A stretch of 9,149 bases of DNA from Chitinophagaceae bacterium UBA4412 (GCA_002400445.1 DGQO01000120.1:1-9149), one strand, 5' to 3'. Shown: positions 1-6,352, numbered from the stretch's first letter. Program-made: numbers and translations. Notes: generated from the letters alone by a model not told the origin.

Positions 1-167
1 CGCAAATATTTGTCCTTTTGCTCCCGTAAGTCTTCTTCCAGTTTTTCTACCGGGTGTTCCGTACCAGCTCCAGGATTAGAAAGATGCGTACTTCCGGGTA
101 TATCCGCATCTGCGTTAATATTCATATCCATGTCTTCGGGTAAAGAATCGGTGTATTTCTCCTCCAT
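1..167 (-). CDS. grpE: Nucleotide exchange factor GrpE, N-terminal fragment (cut by window edge)
   Basis: GrpE drives ADP release from the chaperone DnaK in the cytoplasm and works with DnaJ in protein folding and heat-shock recovery. Only the first 55 codons plus two bases are in the window. They encode an acidic, disordered-looking N-terminus (MEEKYTDSLPEDMDMN...) followed by a helix-like stretch, VEKLEEDLREQKDKYL, and the next codon begins CG (probably Arg). This matches the GrpE family, where a low-complexity acidic leader runs into the long dimerisation helix with a KDKYLRL-type sequence. The conserved core domain lies outside the window, so the call rests on the helix start and the leader. 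The ATG at 165-167 is the natural start and follows a candidate promoter by about 22 bp. In this phylum dnaJ usually follows grpE, which would put it off the left edge. A different coiled-coil protein is possible but less likely. Confidence 0.8.
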   Translation of the reverse strand, partial: MEEKYTDSLPEDMDMNINADADIPGSTHLSNPGAGTEHPVEKLEEDLREQKDKYL

Positions 168-189
168 AATTGTACTTTAAAAATGTGTG

Positions 190-219
190 CAAATGTACGA
201 TTGTCAAAGAGTTTGCCAA
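190..219 (-). promoter_or_regulatory. Candidate Bacteroidota-type promoter for grpE
   Basis: On the minus strand, TACATTTG at 190-197 matches the Bacteroidota -7 consensus TAnnTTTG exactly. TTGG, inside TTGGCA at 214-219, lies 18 bp upstream where the -33 TTTG element is expected (usual spacing about 19-21 bp). Transcription would begin roughly 15-18 nt before the grpE ATG. The match is by eye; no heat-shock-type operator such as CIRCE was seen nearby. Confidence 0.5.
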
Positions 220-260
220 GGCGGGAGGTCGGCCAAATTGACACCAAAGTGAGGGAGATT

Positions 261-605
261 TTATTTTACCACCTGGAATTTGCCAGACTGTACGATAGTA
301 CCAGCCCGGTCTCTTACCTGGAATATATAAATACCCCGGTAAAATTCTTCGAGATTAATAGTGATGCGAGTGGGCATTTTGGGCAAATCATATATTTTCT
401 TACCCATAAAATTGAAGACTTGTATAGCATACTGGCTATCAGAAGCTTTGCTAAACTCGAAAGTGATCACAGCGCTTGCAGGGTTCGGATAAAATTTTAC
501 CAGGTTTGCAGGGGTAGCCAGGGGGCTGGCCGTAGGTCTGATTTGAGCAAATGAAGTAAAATTAATTCCGAATGTAAAAATTAATATGTAAAATAATTTT
601 ATCAA
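261..605 (-). CDS. Small secreted protein consisting mainly of a T9SS type A sorting domain
   Basis: The 114-residue product has a signal peptide (M-I-K, a hydrophobic core, then SFA|Q near residue 20), a short Pro/Ala/Thr spacer, and then a complete type IX secretion C-terminal sorting domain. That domain shows FYPNP at residues 38-42, a central IQVFNFMGKKIYD block at 61-73, GIYIFQV at 91-97 and a KFQVVK terminus. Such domains normally sit behind a cargo enzyme or adhesin and direct it through the outer membrane; here there is essentially no cargo. The frame has no ATG. A TTG at 672-674 opens a longer version with 23 extra residues, but the TTG at 603-605 gives a compact signal peptide and lies just downstream of a good candidate promoter, so I chose it. 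It may be a small surface protein in its own right or a remnant of a larger cargo gene. The domain call is firm; the start and purpose are not. Confidence 0.75.
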   Translation of the reverse strand: MIKLFYILIFTFGINFTSFAQIRPTASPLATPANLVKFYPNPASAVITFEFSKASDSQYAIQVFNFMGKKIYDLPKMPTRITINLEEFYRGIYIFQVRDRAGTIVQSGKFQVVK

Positions 606-625
606 GTAAGTAAAAATAATAAAAT

Positions 626-656
626 CAAACGAACTTCTATCACAATAGATTTCAAA
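626..656 (-). promoter_or_regulatory. Candidate Bacteroidota-type promoter for the T9SS-domain gene
   Basis: On the minus strand TTTG (653-656) is followed after exactly 19 bp by TTCGTTTG (626-633), which matches TAnnTTTG at all but one specified position. Spacing fits the -33/-7 architecture of the phylum's housekeeping sigma factor. It sits 20 bp before the TTG at 603-605 and lies downstream of the alternative TTG at 672-674, so it supports the shorter gene. Confidence 0.45.
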
Positions 657-718
657 AAATATGCTAATCCTCAAACGGAGAAATCCGGCTATTTGTTATG
701 CGGCCGTCAAGAAATAAT

Positions 719-858
719 CCGTTCAGATAATTCTACAGGTTGTTGCCTGCTGCGGCGTAACGTCCAACAGACTCTTATAACCCGAGTTTGACAACCTTTA
801 AGCCAGTTGAGAAAAGGCAGGAAAGGCAAGTGCCTGACTGAACCTTACATCTAAACGG
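719..858 (+). ncRNA. Candidate structured small RNA (unidentified)
   Basis: No gene fills 675-975, but this stretch folds well by eye. Its ends pair (719-728 with 849-858, one mismatch), then AGGTT 737-741 pairs with AACCT 841-845, and TTGCCT 743-748 with AGGCAA 824-829. Inside are a 7-bp hairpin (768-774 with 784-790, one G-U pair) and a 5-bp hairpin (795-799 with 813-817). The closing stem directly abuts a terminator-like hairpin at 859-888, an order that makes sense only for a plus-strand transcript. A long interrupted closing stem with internal loops recalls 6S-type RNAs, but I recognise no conserved sequence block and saw no convincing promoter upstream (only a TATTTG at 690-695). Alternatives are a structured 3' untranslated region of the gene at 976-1572, a leader of the T9SS-domain gene, or chance pairing. 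Confidence 0.3.
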
Positions 859-888
859 AATGAGCCCGATAATGTATCGGGGCTCATT
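859..888 (+). terminator. Terminator-like hairpin, strand uncertain
   Basis: AATGAGCCCGATA (859-871) pairs with TATCGGGGCTCATT (875-888) around a 3-nt loop, with one bulged G. The sequence after it on the plus strand (ATTATAAAACTG) is only weakly T-rich; on the minus strand there is no T-run. It would end a plus-strand RNA at 719-858, or serve the minus-strand gene ending at 976. Confidence 0.5.
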
Positions 889-975
889 ATTATAAAACTG
901 ATCTTTTAATTTGTCCAACTTTTAGTATTCAGCCAAAGCAGACGTCTTCATTTTCCTGAAAGATTGGATCATTAA

Positions 976-1572
976 TTAGTTTTCACGCCTACTTCTCCTG
1001 CTGATATCCTTTTTTTGATCTTTTGAATGCCATTTGTCGCTTTTGTTTTTGTAATGGCCATATTTATGACCCTTTCCTTTGCCCTCACTATTACCATATT
1101 TTCCACCATTATTGTTTTGAGTATGGTCATAATCCCCGTCATGATCATCGACATGCCTTTCCCGCTGCGATGGATAATTATTGCCGTTGTTAGGATAGCT
1201 TCTATTATTTCCCTGGTTTTGTGGGTAGCGGTTGTTGTGACTCCCGTATCCACCGTTTTCATTAATTCTTGCCCGGCCATTTTGATCAACACTTATGTTT
1301 ACATCATAATTCCGAAGGCTAAATTGTTGGGAAGAAATAAGATTTCGCTTTCTACCTATGCCGAGAATACCATTAGAGACAACCTGGTAAACCTGTAAGG
1401 TATGAGTGCCCTGTGGAAGGTCTGTAATTATTGCATTTGTATTGCCATTGTAATTTCTGCCATCAATCCCTATTTCATAATTGCCTGCTGACGAGATGAT
1501 CACCCTCTGGGCAGATGCAGAAAAAATGAGTATCAATAAACTGGTAACGAGTAATGTAGAGAGTTTTTTCAT
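976..1572 (-). CDS. Secreted protein with PEGA-like domain and Asn/Gly/His/Lys-rich tail
   Basis: The 198-residue product begins with a clear signal peptide (MKKLSTLLVT..., cleavage expected after SASA at 19-21), so it is exported; no lipobox is present. Residues 23-105 look like a small beta-sandwich of the PEGA type: RVIISSAGNYEIGIDG, then a turn, then ITDLPQGTHTLQVYQV, a pattern common in Bacteroidota envelope proteins that may also carry DUF4476. From about 107 the chain is low complexity. There are three near-repeats (HNNRYP 112-117, NNRSYP 122-127, NNYP 131-134), an acidic His-rich patch (HVDDHDGDYDH 140-150), then a strongly basic Gly/Lys/His stretch ending SRRSRREN. The tail could bind metal, nucleic acid or cell-wall polymers, but nothing proves this. 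No enzyme motif is seen. The ATG start is supported by the signal peptide. An unusual pair of inverted repeats lies in its leader. Function unknown. Confidence 0.75.
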   Translation of the reverse strand: MKKLSTLLVTSLLILIFSASAQRVIISSAGNYEIGIDGRNYNGNTNAIITDLPQGTHTLQVYQVVSNGILGIGRKRNLISSQQFSLRNYDVNISVDQNGRARINENGGYGSHNNRYPQNQGNNRSYPNNGNNYPSQRERHVDDHDGDYDHTQNNNGGKYGNSEGKGKGHKYGHYKNKSDKWHSKDQKKDISRRSRREN

Positions 1573-1589
1573 GGATACTATTTATTTGA

Positions 1590-1639
1590 CTTTTTGCTCT
1601 AACCGGGGAAAGCAAAAAGCTGGTAATGAATACCCGGTT
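1590..1639 (-). promoter_or_regulatory. Interlocking inverted repeats in the leader of the 976-1572 gene
   Basis: A perfect 9-bp inverted repeat, CTTTTTGCT (1590-1598) with AGCAAAAAG (1611-1619), encloses AACCGGG (1601-1607). That segment is in turn the perfect complement of CCCGGTT (1633-1639), outside the first hairpin. In the minus-strand RNA this is H-type pseudoknot topology, ending 17 nt before the ATG. Only 2 nt separate two of the strands that would have to span the 7-bp stem, so both stems can hardly form fully together; two alternative folds, or DNA operator sites, are equally possible. No known riboswitch class was recognised. Confidence 0.35.
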
Positions 1640-2189
1640 GAATTTTCTGTTATTATGACCTTTTACTAAAAGCAAAAGTTAAGCGGCGATCTGTTAAACG
1701 GTTGTTGTAAAAAACCAGGGATGAAGGACCTAACTATGTAGGGAAAGTCATCATATATCTTACAAGACCGGGATAAAGTAATTGACAGCCCAATTGCTAC
1801 TTGACGCTGAAGCCTGGTGGTTATTAAAAAAGCATTTAAGAAACCAAACAGGAGCCAGCTAATATTGAGTCTCTTCGAATATCGGCACAAGTGAAAGATT
1901 TTGAAAAACAAAACCCCGCCTTGCGGCGGGGCTGTAATCCAAACAATCCATAAAAACAAATCGTTGGAAGGCTCTACAGTTTTCGGGAAGGGAGGAGATT
2001 ATAAATTGTGTGCATGCATTTATTGCCGCATATAAATTGATCTGAATAAGAGAAATGCTGAGGCCATGGAATAAATGGCATAGGCGTTTTTCCGGTGTTA
2101 GAGATTAGAGGTAAGTATCGCAGGGATAACGGCCAAAGGGCTCCGTTTATTATGCCAGGATGTAAATGTGGAAAAGTGATAAACAGATG
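1640..2189. other. Gene-free spacer between the lipoprotein gene and the 976-1572 gene
   Basis: With the leader at 1573-1639 this makes a 617-bp gap. I found no gene on either strand. It contains the minus-strand terminator at 1903-1931, which leaves a 3' untranslated stretch of about 260 nt after the lipoprotein stop, and about 260 bp upstream of the next leader that should hold that gene's promoter; no convincing -33/-7 pair was found there. Small symmetric sequences occur: CTTTTACTAAAAG near 1660-1672, and ATAAAT/ATTTAT arms around a TGCATGCA palindrome near 2001-2023. None could be assigned a role. Confidence 0.6.
1903..1931 (-). terminator. Strong intrinsic terminator on the minus strand
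   Basis: On the minus strand CCCCGCC pairs with GGCGGGG (1914-1920 with 1925-1931) around a 4-nt loop, directly followed by TTTTGTTTTT. There is no T-run on the plus side. It should end the transcript carrying the M32 peptidase and the lipoprotein, although it lies about 260 nt past the lipoprotein stop codon. Confidence 0.85.
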
Positions 2190-2675
2190 TCATTGCCTGC
2201 GCATATGCAAAACAAGCGGCGCACTGCTTCCCCAGGGCGCAAGTTCCATCATGGGCAGGTCTTTTTTTGTAAAACGCCATTCCCGGTTAATGAATGCAAA
2301 TGTGGCGGGAACACCAGCCTCGCTGATATTGATAATCAGCTTGCCGAAACTTTCATCAGATTTCCAGGTGCCATTAAATACTAAACTGCCTTTTGTGGCC
2401 GTCATGGGACCATCGAAATATGTGTTTTTATATAGCTTAAAAAGCCATTCTTCATAATTGGCCGTGAGGTCAACACCATTATCTGTGGCCAATACTACCT
2501 TGAAATCCCGGTTAAGCACATTCTGCTCAAAATATTTCTCGTACAATTCTTTGGTCGGCTGAATACCATCCTTGCTGCAACTGTCCAAAGCCAGGATAGT
2601 AATAGCCATACTAATGGCAATAATAAAACGCCATTTGTAAAAAAAATCACCCTTTCCTGGTTTATTTGATATCAT
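2190..2675 (-). CDS. Putative lipoprotein, lipocalin-like beta protein of unknown function
   Basis: The 161-residue product starts M-I-S-N-K-P-G-K, has a hydrophobic segment (WRFIIAISMAITILAL) and then D-S-C-S-K-D-G with the likely lipidated Cys at 33. Asp at -2 is not a classic lipobox residue, but an SCSKD-like context is common in Bacteroidota lipoproteins. The mature part (about 129 residues) alternates short strands and has a GTW motif in LVFNGTWKSDESFGKLIINI, then FINREWRF, LPMMELAPWG and a short LVLHMRR end; this suggests a lipocalin-like barrel, but I cannot name a family. The ATG at 2673-2675 lies inside the end of the upstream M32 peptidase gene (14-bp overlap), so translation is probably coupled. 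A longer frame opens at 2723 but would bury the signal sequence behind 16 extra residues. A strong terminator follows at 1903-1931. Confidence 0.75.
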   Translation of the reverse strand: MISNKPGKGDFFYKWRFIIAISMAITILALDSCSKDGIQPTKELYEKYFEQNVLNRDFKVVLATDNGVDLTANYEEWLFKLYKNTYFDGPMTATKGSLVFNGTWKSDESFGKLIINISEAGVPATFAFINREWRFTKKDLPMMELAPWGSSAPLVLHMRRQ

Positions 2676-4167
2676 ATATTTCCGTGTATTTCTGTGTGGC
2701 ATATTGTACAAAATGCTGTGCATTTAAGGGTTCTCCCGTGGCCAGGTTACACAACTCGCCGGAACTATGATAACGCCCAAACGGATAAATATGTTGCCTG
2801 AGCCAATGATGGACGCCGGATAAGTTTCCCATGCGCACTTCGTCATATACAGATGCATTTTTTAGCTGAATAGCTGCATCAAATTGTGCAGCATATAAAC
2901 TTCCAATGCTGTAGGTGGCAAAATAGCCAAAGCTTCCGTGGCTCCAATGTACATCCTGCAGGCAGCCCTGTTTATGATCCGGTACATCTACACCCAGGTA
3001 TTGTCTATAAAGTTGCTGCCAGGCATCGGGAATATCTTTTACCTGCAGGCTGCCTTCTATTAATTGCTTTTCTAATTCGTAGCGCAGCATCACATGAAAA
3101 TGATAAGTAATCTCATCTGCTTCTGTTCTGATGAGAGAAGGTTGCACTTTGTTGATGGCATGGTAAAATGCTCTTAACGAAACGGCAGAAAACTGGGCGG
3201 GAAAATACCCGGCTAGCATACTAAAATTGGCTTCCCAAAAAGGAAGGCTGCGGCCGATATTATTTTCCCAAAGCCGGCTCTGACTTTCATGAATACTAAG
3301 GCTGCAATACTCTCCCAACGGCAGGCCATATTGTGCTGCCGGCAGACCTTGTTCATACAAAGCATGACCGCCTTCATGGATACAGCTCCAAAGCATATTG
3401 GCAAAATCCTGTTCATCTATCCGGGTGGTAACCCGTACGTCCTGGCTGCTGAAATTAATGGTAAAGGGATGCTCACTGATATCCTGCCGGCCAGCTTCAA
3501 AATTAAACCCTATGCGACGCAACATTTCCATACCCAGCTTCCATTGCTGATCTTTATTACAATGCTGATGCAGGCAGCGATCATCTACCTGCGGCCGCTC
3601 CTGTATCTGCTGCAGCAGGCCCGTAAGTGCCGGCCGTAAGGAGCCAAACAAGGCATCAACCGTGGCTACATTTAGCCCTCGGTCATAGTCATTCATTAGG
3701 GTGCTGTAGGGATCTGCCGTACCCCCAAGAAATACAGCTTCCTGCCGTTTAAGTTCAACTACAGCTTCTAATGGCTGAGCAAATAGGGTAAAATCATTTA
3801 CCCGCCGTGCTTCTATCCAGGCATGAAAGCTTTTGTTTACGGCTTCGCTCAGTTGCCGTACAAAAGCCGGCGGCAGTTTTTTATTTTTCTCAAAATCATA
3901 AAGACTCAGGGACACATTGCGGGCTTGCTCCGGGCCCAGTTCACTGCGGGCAGAAAGTTCCAGCAGGATATCTTCCAGAGACTTAGAAGTAAAGCGTTCA
4001 TGCGCAATGGCGGTAAGCGTGGCTATTTGCTGCCCCCGGAAATGGCTGCCTTGCGCCGGCAGGTAGGTTTCCTGGTCCCACTGCAATACTGCGGAGGCAT
4101 ATTTTACATCTGCAATTTGCTGCATGGCAGTGCTATAGTCGTTGTATAAAGAGGCCGTACTTTTCAT
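2662..4167 (-). CDS. Family M32 metallocarboxypeptidase (carboxypeptidase Taq type)
   Basis: M32 enzymes are cytoplasmic zinc- or cobalt-dependent carboxypeptidases that trim C-terminal residues from peptides. At 501 residues this is full family length, with no signal peptide. Signatures run in order: VLQWDQETYLP near 27-37; HPFTINF at 233-239; the metal site HEGGH at 264-268 (His264, His268, catalytic Glu265); HESQSR at 293-298, whose Glu294 should be the third metal ligand; IRTEADEITYHFHV at 346-359; LQDVHWSHGSFGYFATYS at 403-420, where Ala417 replaces the usual Pro of the GYFPTY block. All catalytic residues are present. The ATG at 4165-4167 gives the expected N-terminus. Its 3' end overlaps the lipoprotein start by 14 bp, and upstream lies a 221-bp divergent spacer shared with the Nif3-type gene. 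Physiological substrate unknown; general peptide turnover is likely. Confidence 0.95.
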   Translation of the reverse strand: MKSTASLYNDYSTAMQQIADVKYASAVLQWDQETYLPAQGSHFRGQQIATLTAIAHERFTSKSLEDILLELSARSELGPEQARNVSLSLYDFEKNKKLPPAFVRQLSEAVNKSFHAWIEARRVNDFTLFAQPLEAVVELKRQEAVFLGGTADPYSTLMNDYDRGLNVATVDALFGSLRPALTGLLQQIQERPQVDDRCLHQHCNKDQQWKLGMEMLRRIGFNFEAGRQDISEHPFTINFSSQDVRVTTRIDEQDFANMLWSCIHEGGHALYEQGLPAAQYGLPLGEYCSLSIHESQSRLWENNIGRSLPFWEANFSMLAGYFPAQFSAVSLRAFYHAINKVQPSLIRTEADEITYHFHVMLRYELEKQLIEGSLQVKDIPDAWQQLYRQYLGVDVPDHKQGCLQDVHWSHGSFGYFATYSIGSLYAAQFDAAIQLKNASVYDEVRMGNLSGVHHWLRQHIYPFGRYHSSGELCNLATGEPLNAQHFVQYATQKYTEIYDIK

Positions 4168-4360
4168 GTATTGTTGATTGAATGGGATATAGGCTGCTGT
4201 TTCTTTGCATGGCTCCCTGCCTTCTTGTGCAATAATAACAAGGAATAAATTACCACATACCCAAAATTCTAAATTATTGAAAGGCCTGCATCATAACGAA
4301 ATTCACTCCTCAATTGTATTGGTTCTCTATCCATGGCGACTTATACCAACGGGAAGACTG

Positions 4361-4368
4361 TACCTTTA
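4361..4368 (+). promoter_or_regulatory. Possible -7 element for the Nif3-type gene
   Basis: TACCTTTA matches TAnnTTTG except at the last base and lies 20 bp before the ATG at 4389. No convincing TTTG was found 19-21 bp upstream, so this is weak. The rest of the 221-bp divergent spacer (4168-4388) showed no clear operator, and no good promoter for the M32 gene could be fixed by eye. Confidence 0.25.
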
Positions 4369-4388
4369 TTTCCTAAAAAACGAAACGA

Positions 4389-5483
4389 ATGGATATCCGA
4401 ACGGTTATAGATTTCCTGGATAAAATAGCTCCGCCAGCCTTGCAGGAAAGTTATGACAATGCCGGCCTCATTACAGGTGATATAACCACAGCCTGCTCCG
4501 GCGTCTTGCTGGCGCTGGATGTAACTGAAGCCGTAATTGAAGAAGCCTTACAGCAAAACTGCAATCTTGTAGTAGCACACCACCCCATTATTTTTAAAGG
4601 CCTGAAACGGCTGGTGGGAAAAAGCTATGTAGAACGCACTGTAATTAAAGCCATCAAGCATGATATCGCTATTTACGCTATTCATACTAACCTGGATAAT
4701 GTACCGGATGGCGTTAATGGAAAAATTGCGGAGCGGCTTGGCTTGCAGGATTGTAAAATCCTTACTCCTAAAGCGGGCCTTCTTAAAAAGCTGGTGGTAT
4801 TTGTTCCTGTAAGCCATAAAGAACAGGTGATGCAGGCCATCTTTAGTGCGGGCGCAGGGCAGATAGGGCGGTATAGTGAATGTAGTTTTACGGCGGAGGG
4901 CATGGGTAGTTTCAAGGCAGGCGCCGGTGCGCAGCCCTTTGTGGGCAAGCAAGGAGAGCGCCACTATGAAAAAGAACTAAGGCTGGAAGTAGTGCTACCT
5001 CATTGGCTGGCAGCACAGGTAATACTGGCTATGATAGCCGCACACCCCTACGAAGAGGTGGCCTATGATATTTACTCGCTCGATAACCTGCACAAGGATG
5101 CCGGATCGGGCATGGTGGGCAACCTTTCTCATGCTATGGATGAAAAAGACCTGTTGCAGCAAATGAAGGACTTGTTTGGCTGCACCGTTCTAAAGCACAC
5201 CGCCCTGCTTAACAAACCGGTGAAACGGGTGGCATTGTGTGGCGGTGCAGGAATCTTCCTCCTTCCCATGGCTATGGCGGCGGGGGCAGATATATATATA
5301 ACCAGTGACGTGAAATACCATGAATTTTTTGATGCTGAGGGGCGGATTCTCCTGACAGATATCGGGCATTGGGAAAGTGAGCAGTTTACCGTAGACTTAC
5401 TATTTGATCGTTTGCGGGAAAATTTTCCTAAATTTGCCGTCCTAAAAACAGGTGTAGTTACGAACCCCGTGCAGTATTTTTAA
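4389..5483 (+). CDS. Nif3-like dinuclear metal center protein with inserted PII/CutA-like domain
   Basis: Nif3/DUF34 proteins (E. coli YbgI type) form hexameric rings with a two-metal site in each subunit. They have been called GTP cyclohydrolase I type 2-like, but their role is unsettled. The 364-residue length is that of the long form with an insert. The metal ligands are visible: His64-His65 in VVAHHPIIFKG, Asp103 in AIHTNLDNVPDGVN, and His327 with Glu331 in DIGHWESEQF. SYDNAGL at 21-27 is the typical N-terminal block. Residues about 130-235 are the insert, with GQIGRYSECSF, GMGSFKAGAGAQPFVG and HPYEEVAYDIYSL, a PII/CutA1-like fold seen in Bacillus and Staphylococcus members. The ATG at 4389 is the only sensible start. 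It probably forms an operon with the zinc-ribbon gene 95 bp downstream, a pairing also seen in other phyla. Cytoplasmic; exact reaction unknown. Confidence 0.93.
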   Translation: MDIRTVIDFLDKIAPPALQESYDNAGLITGDITTACSGVLLALDVTEAVIEEALQQNCNLVVAHHPIIFKGLKRLVGKSYVERTVIKAIKHDIAIYAIHTNLDNVPDGVNGKIAERLGLQDCKILTPKAGLLKKLVVFVPVSHKEQVMQAIFSAGAGQIGRYSECSFTAEGMGSFKAGAGAQPFVGKQGERHYEKELRLEVVLPHWLAAQVILAMIAAHPYEEVAYDIYSLDNLHKDAGSGMVGNLSHAMDEKDLLQQMKDLFGCTVLKHTALLNKPVKRVALCGGAGIFLLPMAMAAGADIYITSDVKYHEFFDAEGRILLTDIGHWESEQFTVDLLFDRLRENFPKFAVLKTGVVTNPVQYF

Positions 5484-5578
5484 GGCCGATGCCCAAATTG
5501 ATACATGTACAAGTGAGTGACACAACAATGCCGGGATCACCGGAAATGCCTGCAAACAAAAAAAAATAAAAACACATT

Positions 5579-6334
5579 ATGGCTTCAGTAAAAGAATTTT
5601 CGGTGGAAGAAAAATTGTCTTCGCTGGTTCGTTTGCAAAAAATTGACAGCAAGCTGGATGAAATTCAAATCCTGAAAGGCGAACTGCCGATGGAAGTAAA
5701 AGACCTTGAAGATGAGATTGAAGGATTGCACGCAAGGCAAACAAGGGTGGAAGAAGAAATAAATGGAATTAGTGAGTTTATTGAGCAAAAGAAAAATGCA
5801 ATTAAAGAAGCGCAGGAGCTCATAAAAAAATACGAAAAACAAAGCGAAAACGTAAAGAATAACCGGGAGTTTGAAGCAATCAATAAAGAAATTGAGATGC
5901 AGCAACTGGAAGAAAAACTTTGCGAAAAACACATTAAAGACGCTACAGAAGAGATTTCTGAAAAGGCCAAGCAGCTTGACTTTGCGAAGAAAGCTGTAGC
6001 TACTAAAGAATCTAACCTCAGTGGTAAAAAAGGTGAGTTAGAAAAGATCATTAACGAAACGGAGAAGGAAGAGAAACTTTACGATAAAGAAGCAAAAGAA
6101 GCCCGCAACCAGGTGGAAGAACGCCTGCTTACGAGTTATGATCGCATCAGGAAAAATTATCGTAACGGGCTTGCTGTTGTAGCAGTAGAAAGAGATAGTT
6201 GTGGCGGTTGCTTTCATGCGATACCACCACAAAAACAGAGTGAAATAAAGCTGCGTAAAAAATTGATGGTGTGTGAAAACTGTGGTCGTATTCTCGTAGA
6301 TGCTGAGCTGGAAGAAGCAGTAGAAGTAAAATAA
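5579..6334 (+). CDS. Coiled-coil / C4 zinc-ribbon protein, CT398 (COG1579) family
   Basis: The 251-residue protein has a long charged helical region (about residues 8-185, Lys/Glu-rich with heptad character, surely a coiled-coil hairpin). A C-terminal zinc ribbon follows, with CGGC at 208-211 and CENC at 232-235, four cysteines spaced for one Zn ion. This is the layout of the CT398/DUF164 family, first described structurally in Chlamydia trachomatis, where the protein was linked to RpoN and secretion components; in other bacteria its job is unknown and nucleic-acid or protein binding is assumed. EAINKEIE at 99-106, just after NNREF, is the family's conserved hairpin region. The neighbouring Nif3-type gene is a recurrent partner, so the two may share a function. 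The 95-bp spacer holds no strong terminator (only a 4-bp CCGG/CCGG hairpin), and the pair ends at the terminator at 6353-6381. Cytoplasmic. Confidence 0.92.
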   Translation: MASVKEFSVEEKLSSLVRLQKIDSKLDEIQILKGELPMEVKDLEDEIEGLHARQTRVEEEINGISEFIEQKKNAIKEAQELIKKYEKQSENVKNNREFEAINKEIEMQQLEEKLCEKHIKDATEEISEKAKQLDFAKKAVATKESNLSGKKGELEKIINETEKEEKLYDKEAKEARNQVEERLLTSYDRIRKNYRNGLAVVAVERDSCGGCFHAIPPQKQSEIKLRKKLMVCENCGRILVDAELEEAVEVK

Positions 6335-6352
6335 AAAAACAATTTCTGATAG

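Noticed and set aside
183..554. Plus-strand open frame opposite the T9SS-domain gene
   Set aside because: It lies antisense to a gene with clear sorting-domain motifs and overlaps the grpE promoter region; no family features.
675..975. Search for tRNA, tmRNA, SRP RNA or RNase P RNA in the spacer
   Set aside because: No cloverleaf, CCA end, or conserved core sequence of these RNAs was found; only the unidentified fold at 719-858 remains.
972..1398. Open frames on both strands overlapping the PEGA-like gene
   Set aside because: Products are artefacts of the biased, repetitive tail codons; the frame with the signal peptide and PEGA-like pattern is the real one.
1666..1959. Minus-strand open frame of 97 codons in the spacer
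   Set aside because: It begins at TTG and reads straight through the strong terminator hairpin at 1903-1931; the product has no recognisable features.
2001..2023. ATAAAT/ATTTAT arms around a TGCATGCA palindrome
   Set aside because: Short AT-rich symmetry with no flanking promoter or gene start; chance is likely.
1974..2081. Minus-strand ATG frame of 35 residues (MPFIPWPQ...) downstream of the lipoprotein gene
   Set aside because: No promoter, no start signal and no recognisable sequence; length is expected by chance.
2676..2723. Longer start for the lipoprotein gene
   Set aside because: It adds residues encoded within the peptidase gene and pushes the export signal inward; the ATG at 2673-2675 gives a normal lipoprotein signal.
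5585..6051. Minus-strand frames opposite the zinc-ribbon gene
   Set aside because: Phe/Ser-rich mirror of Lys/Glu-rich coiled-coil codons, a common shadow.
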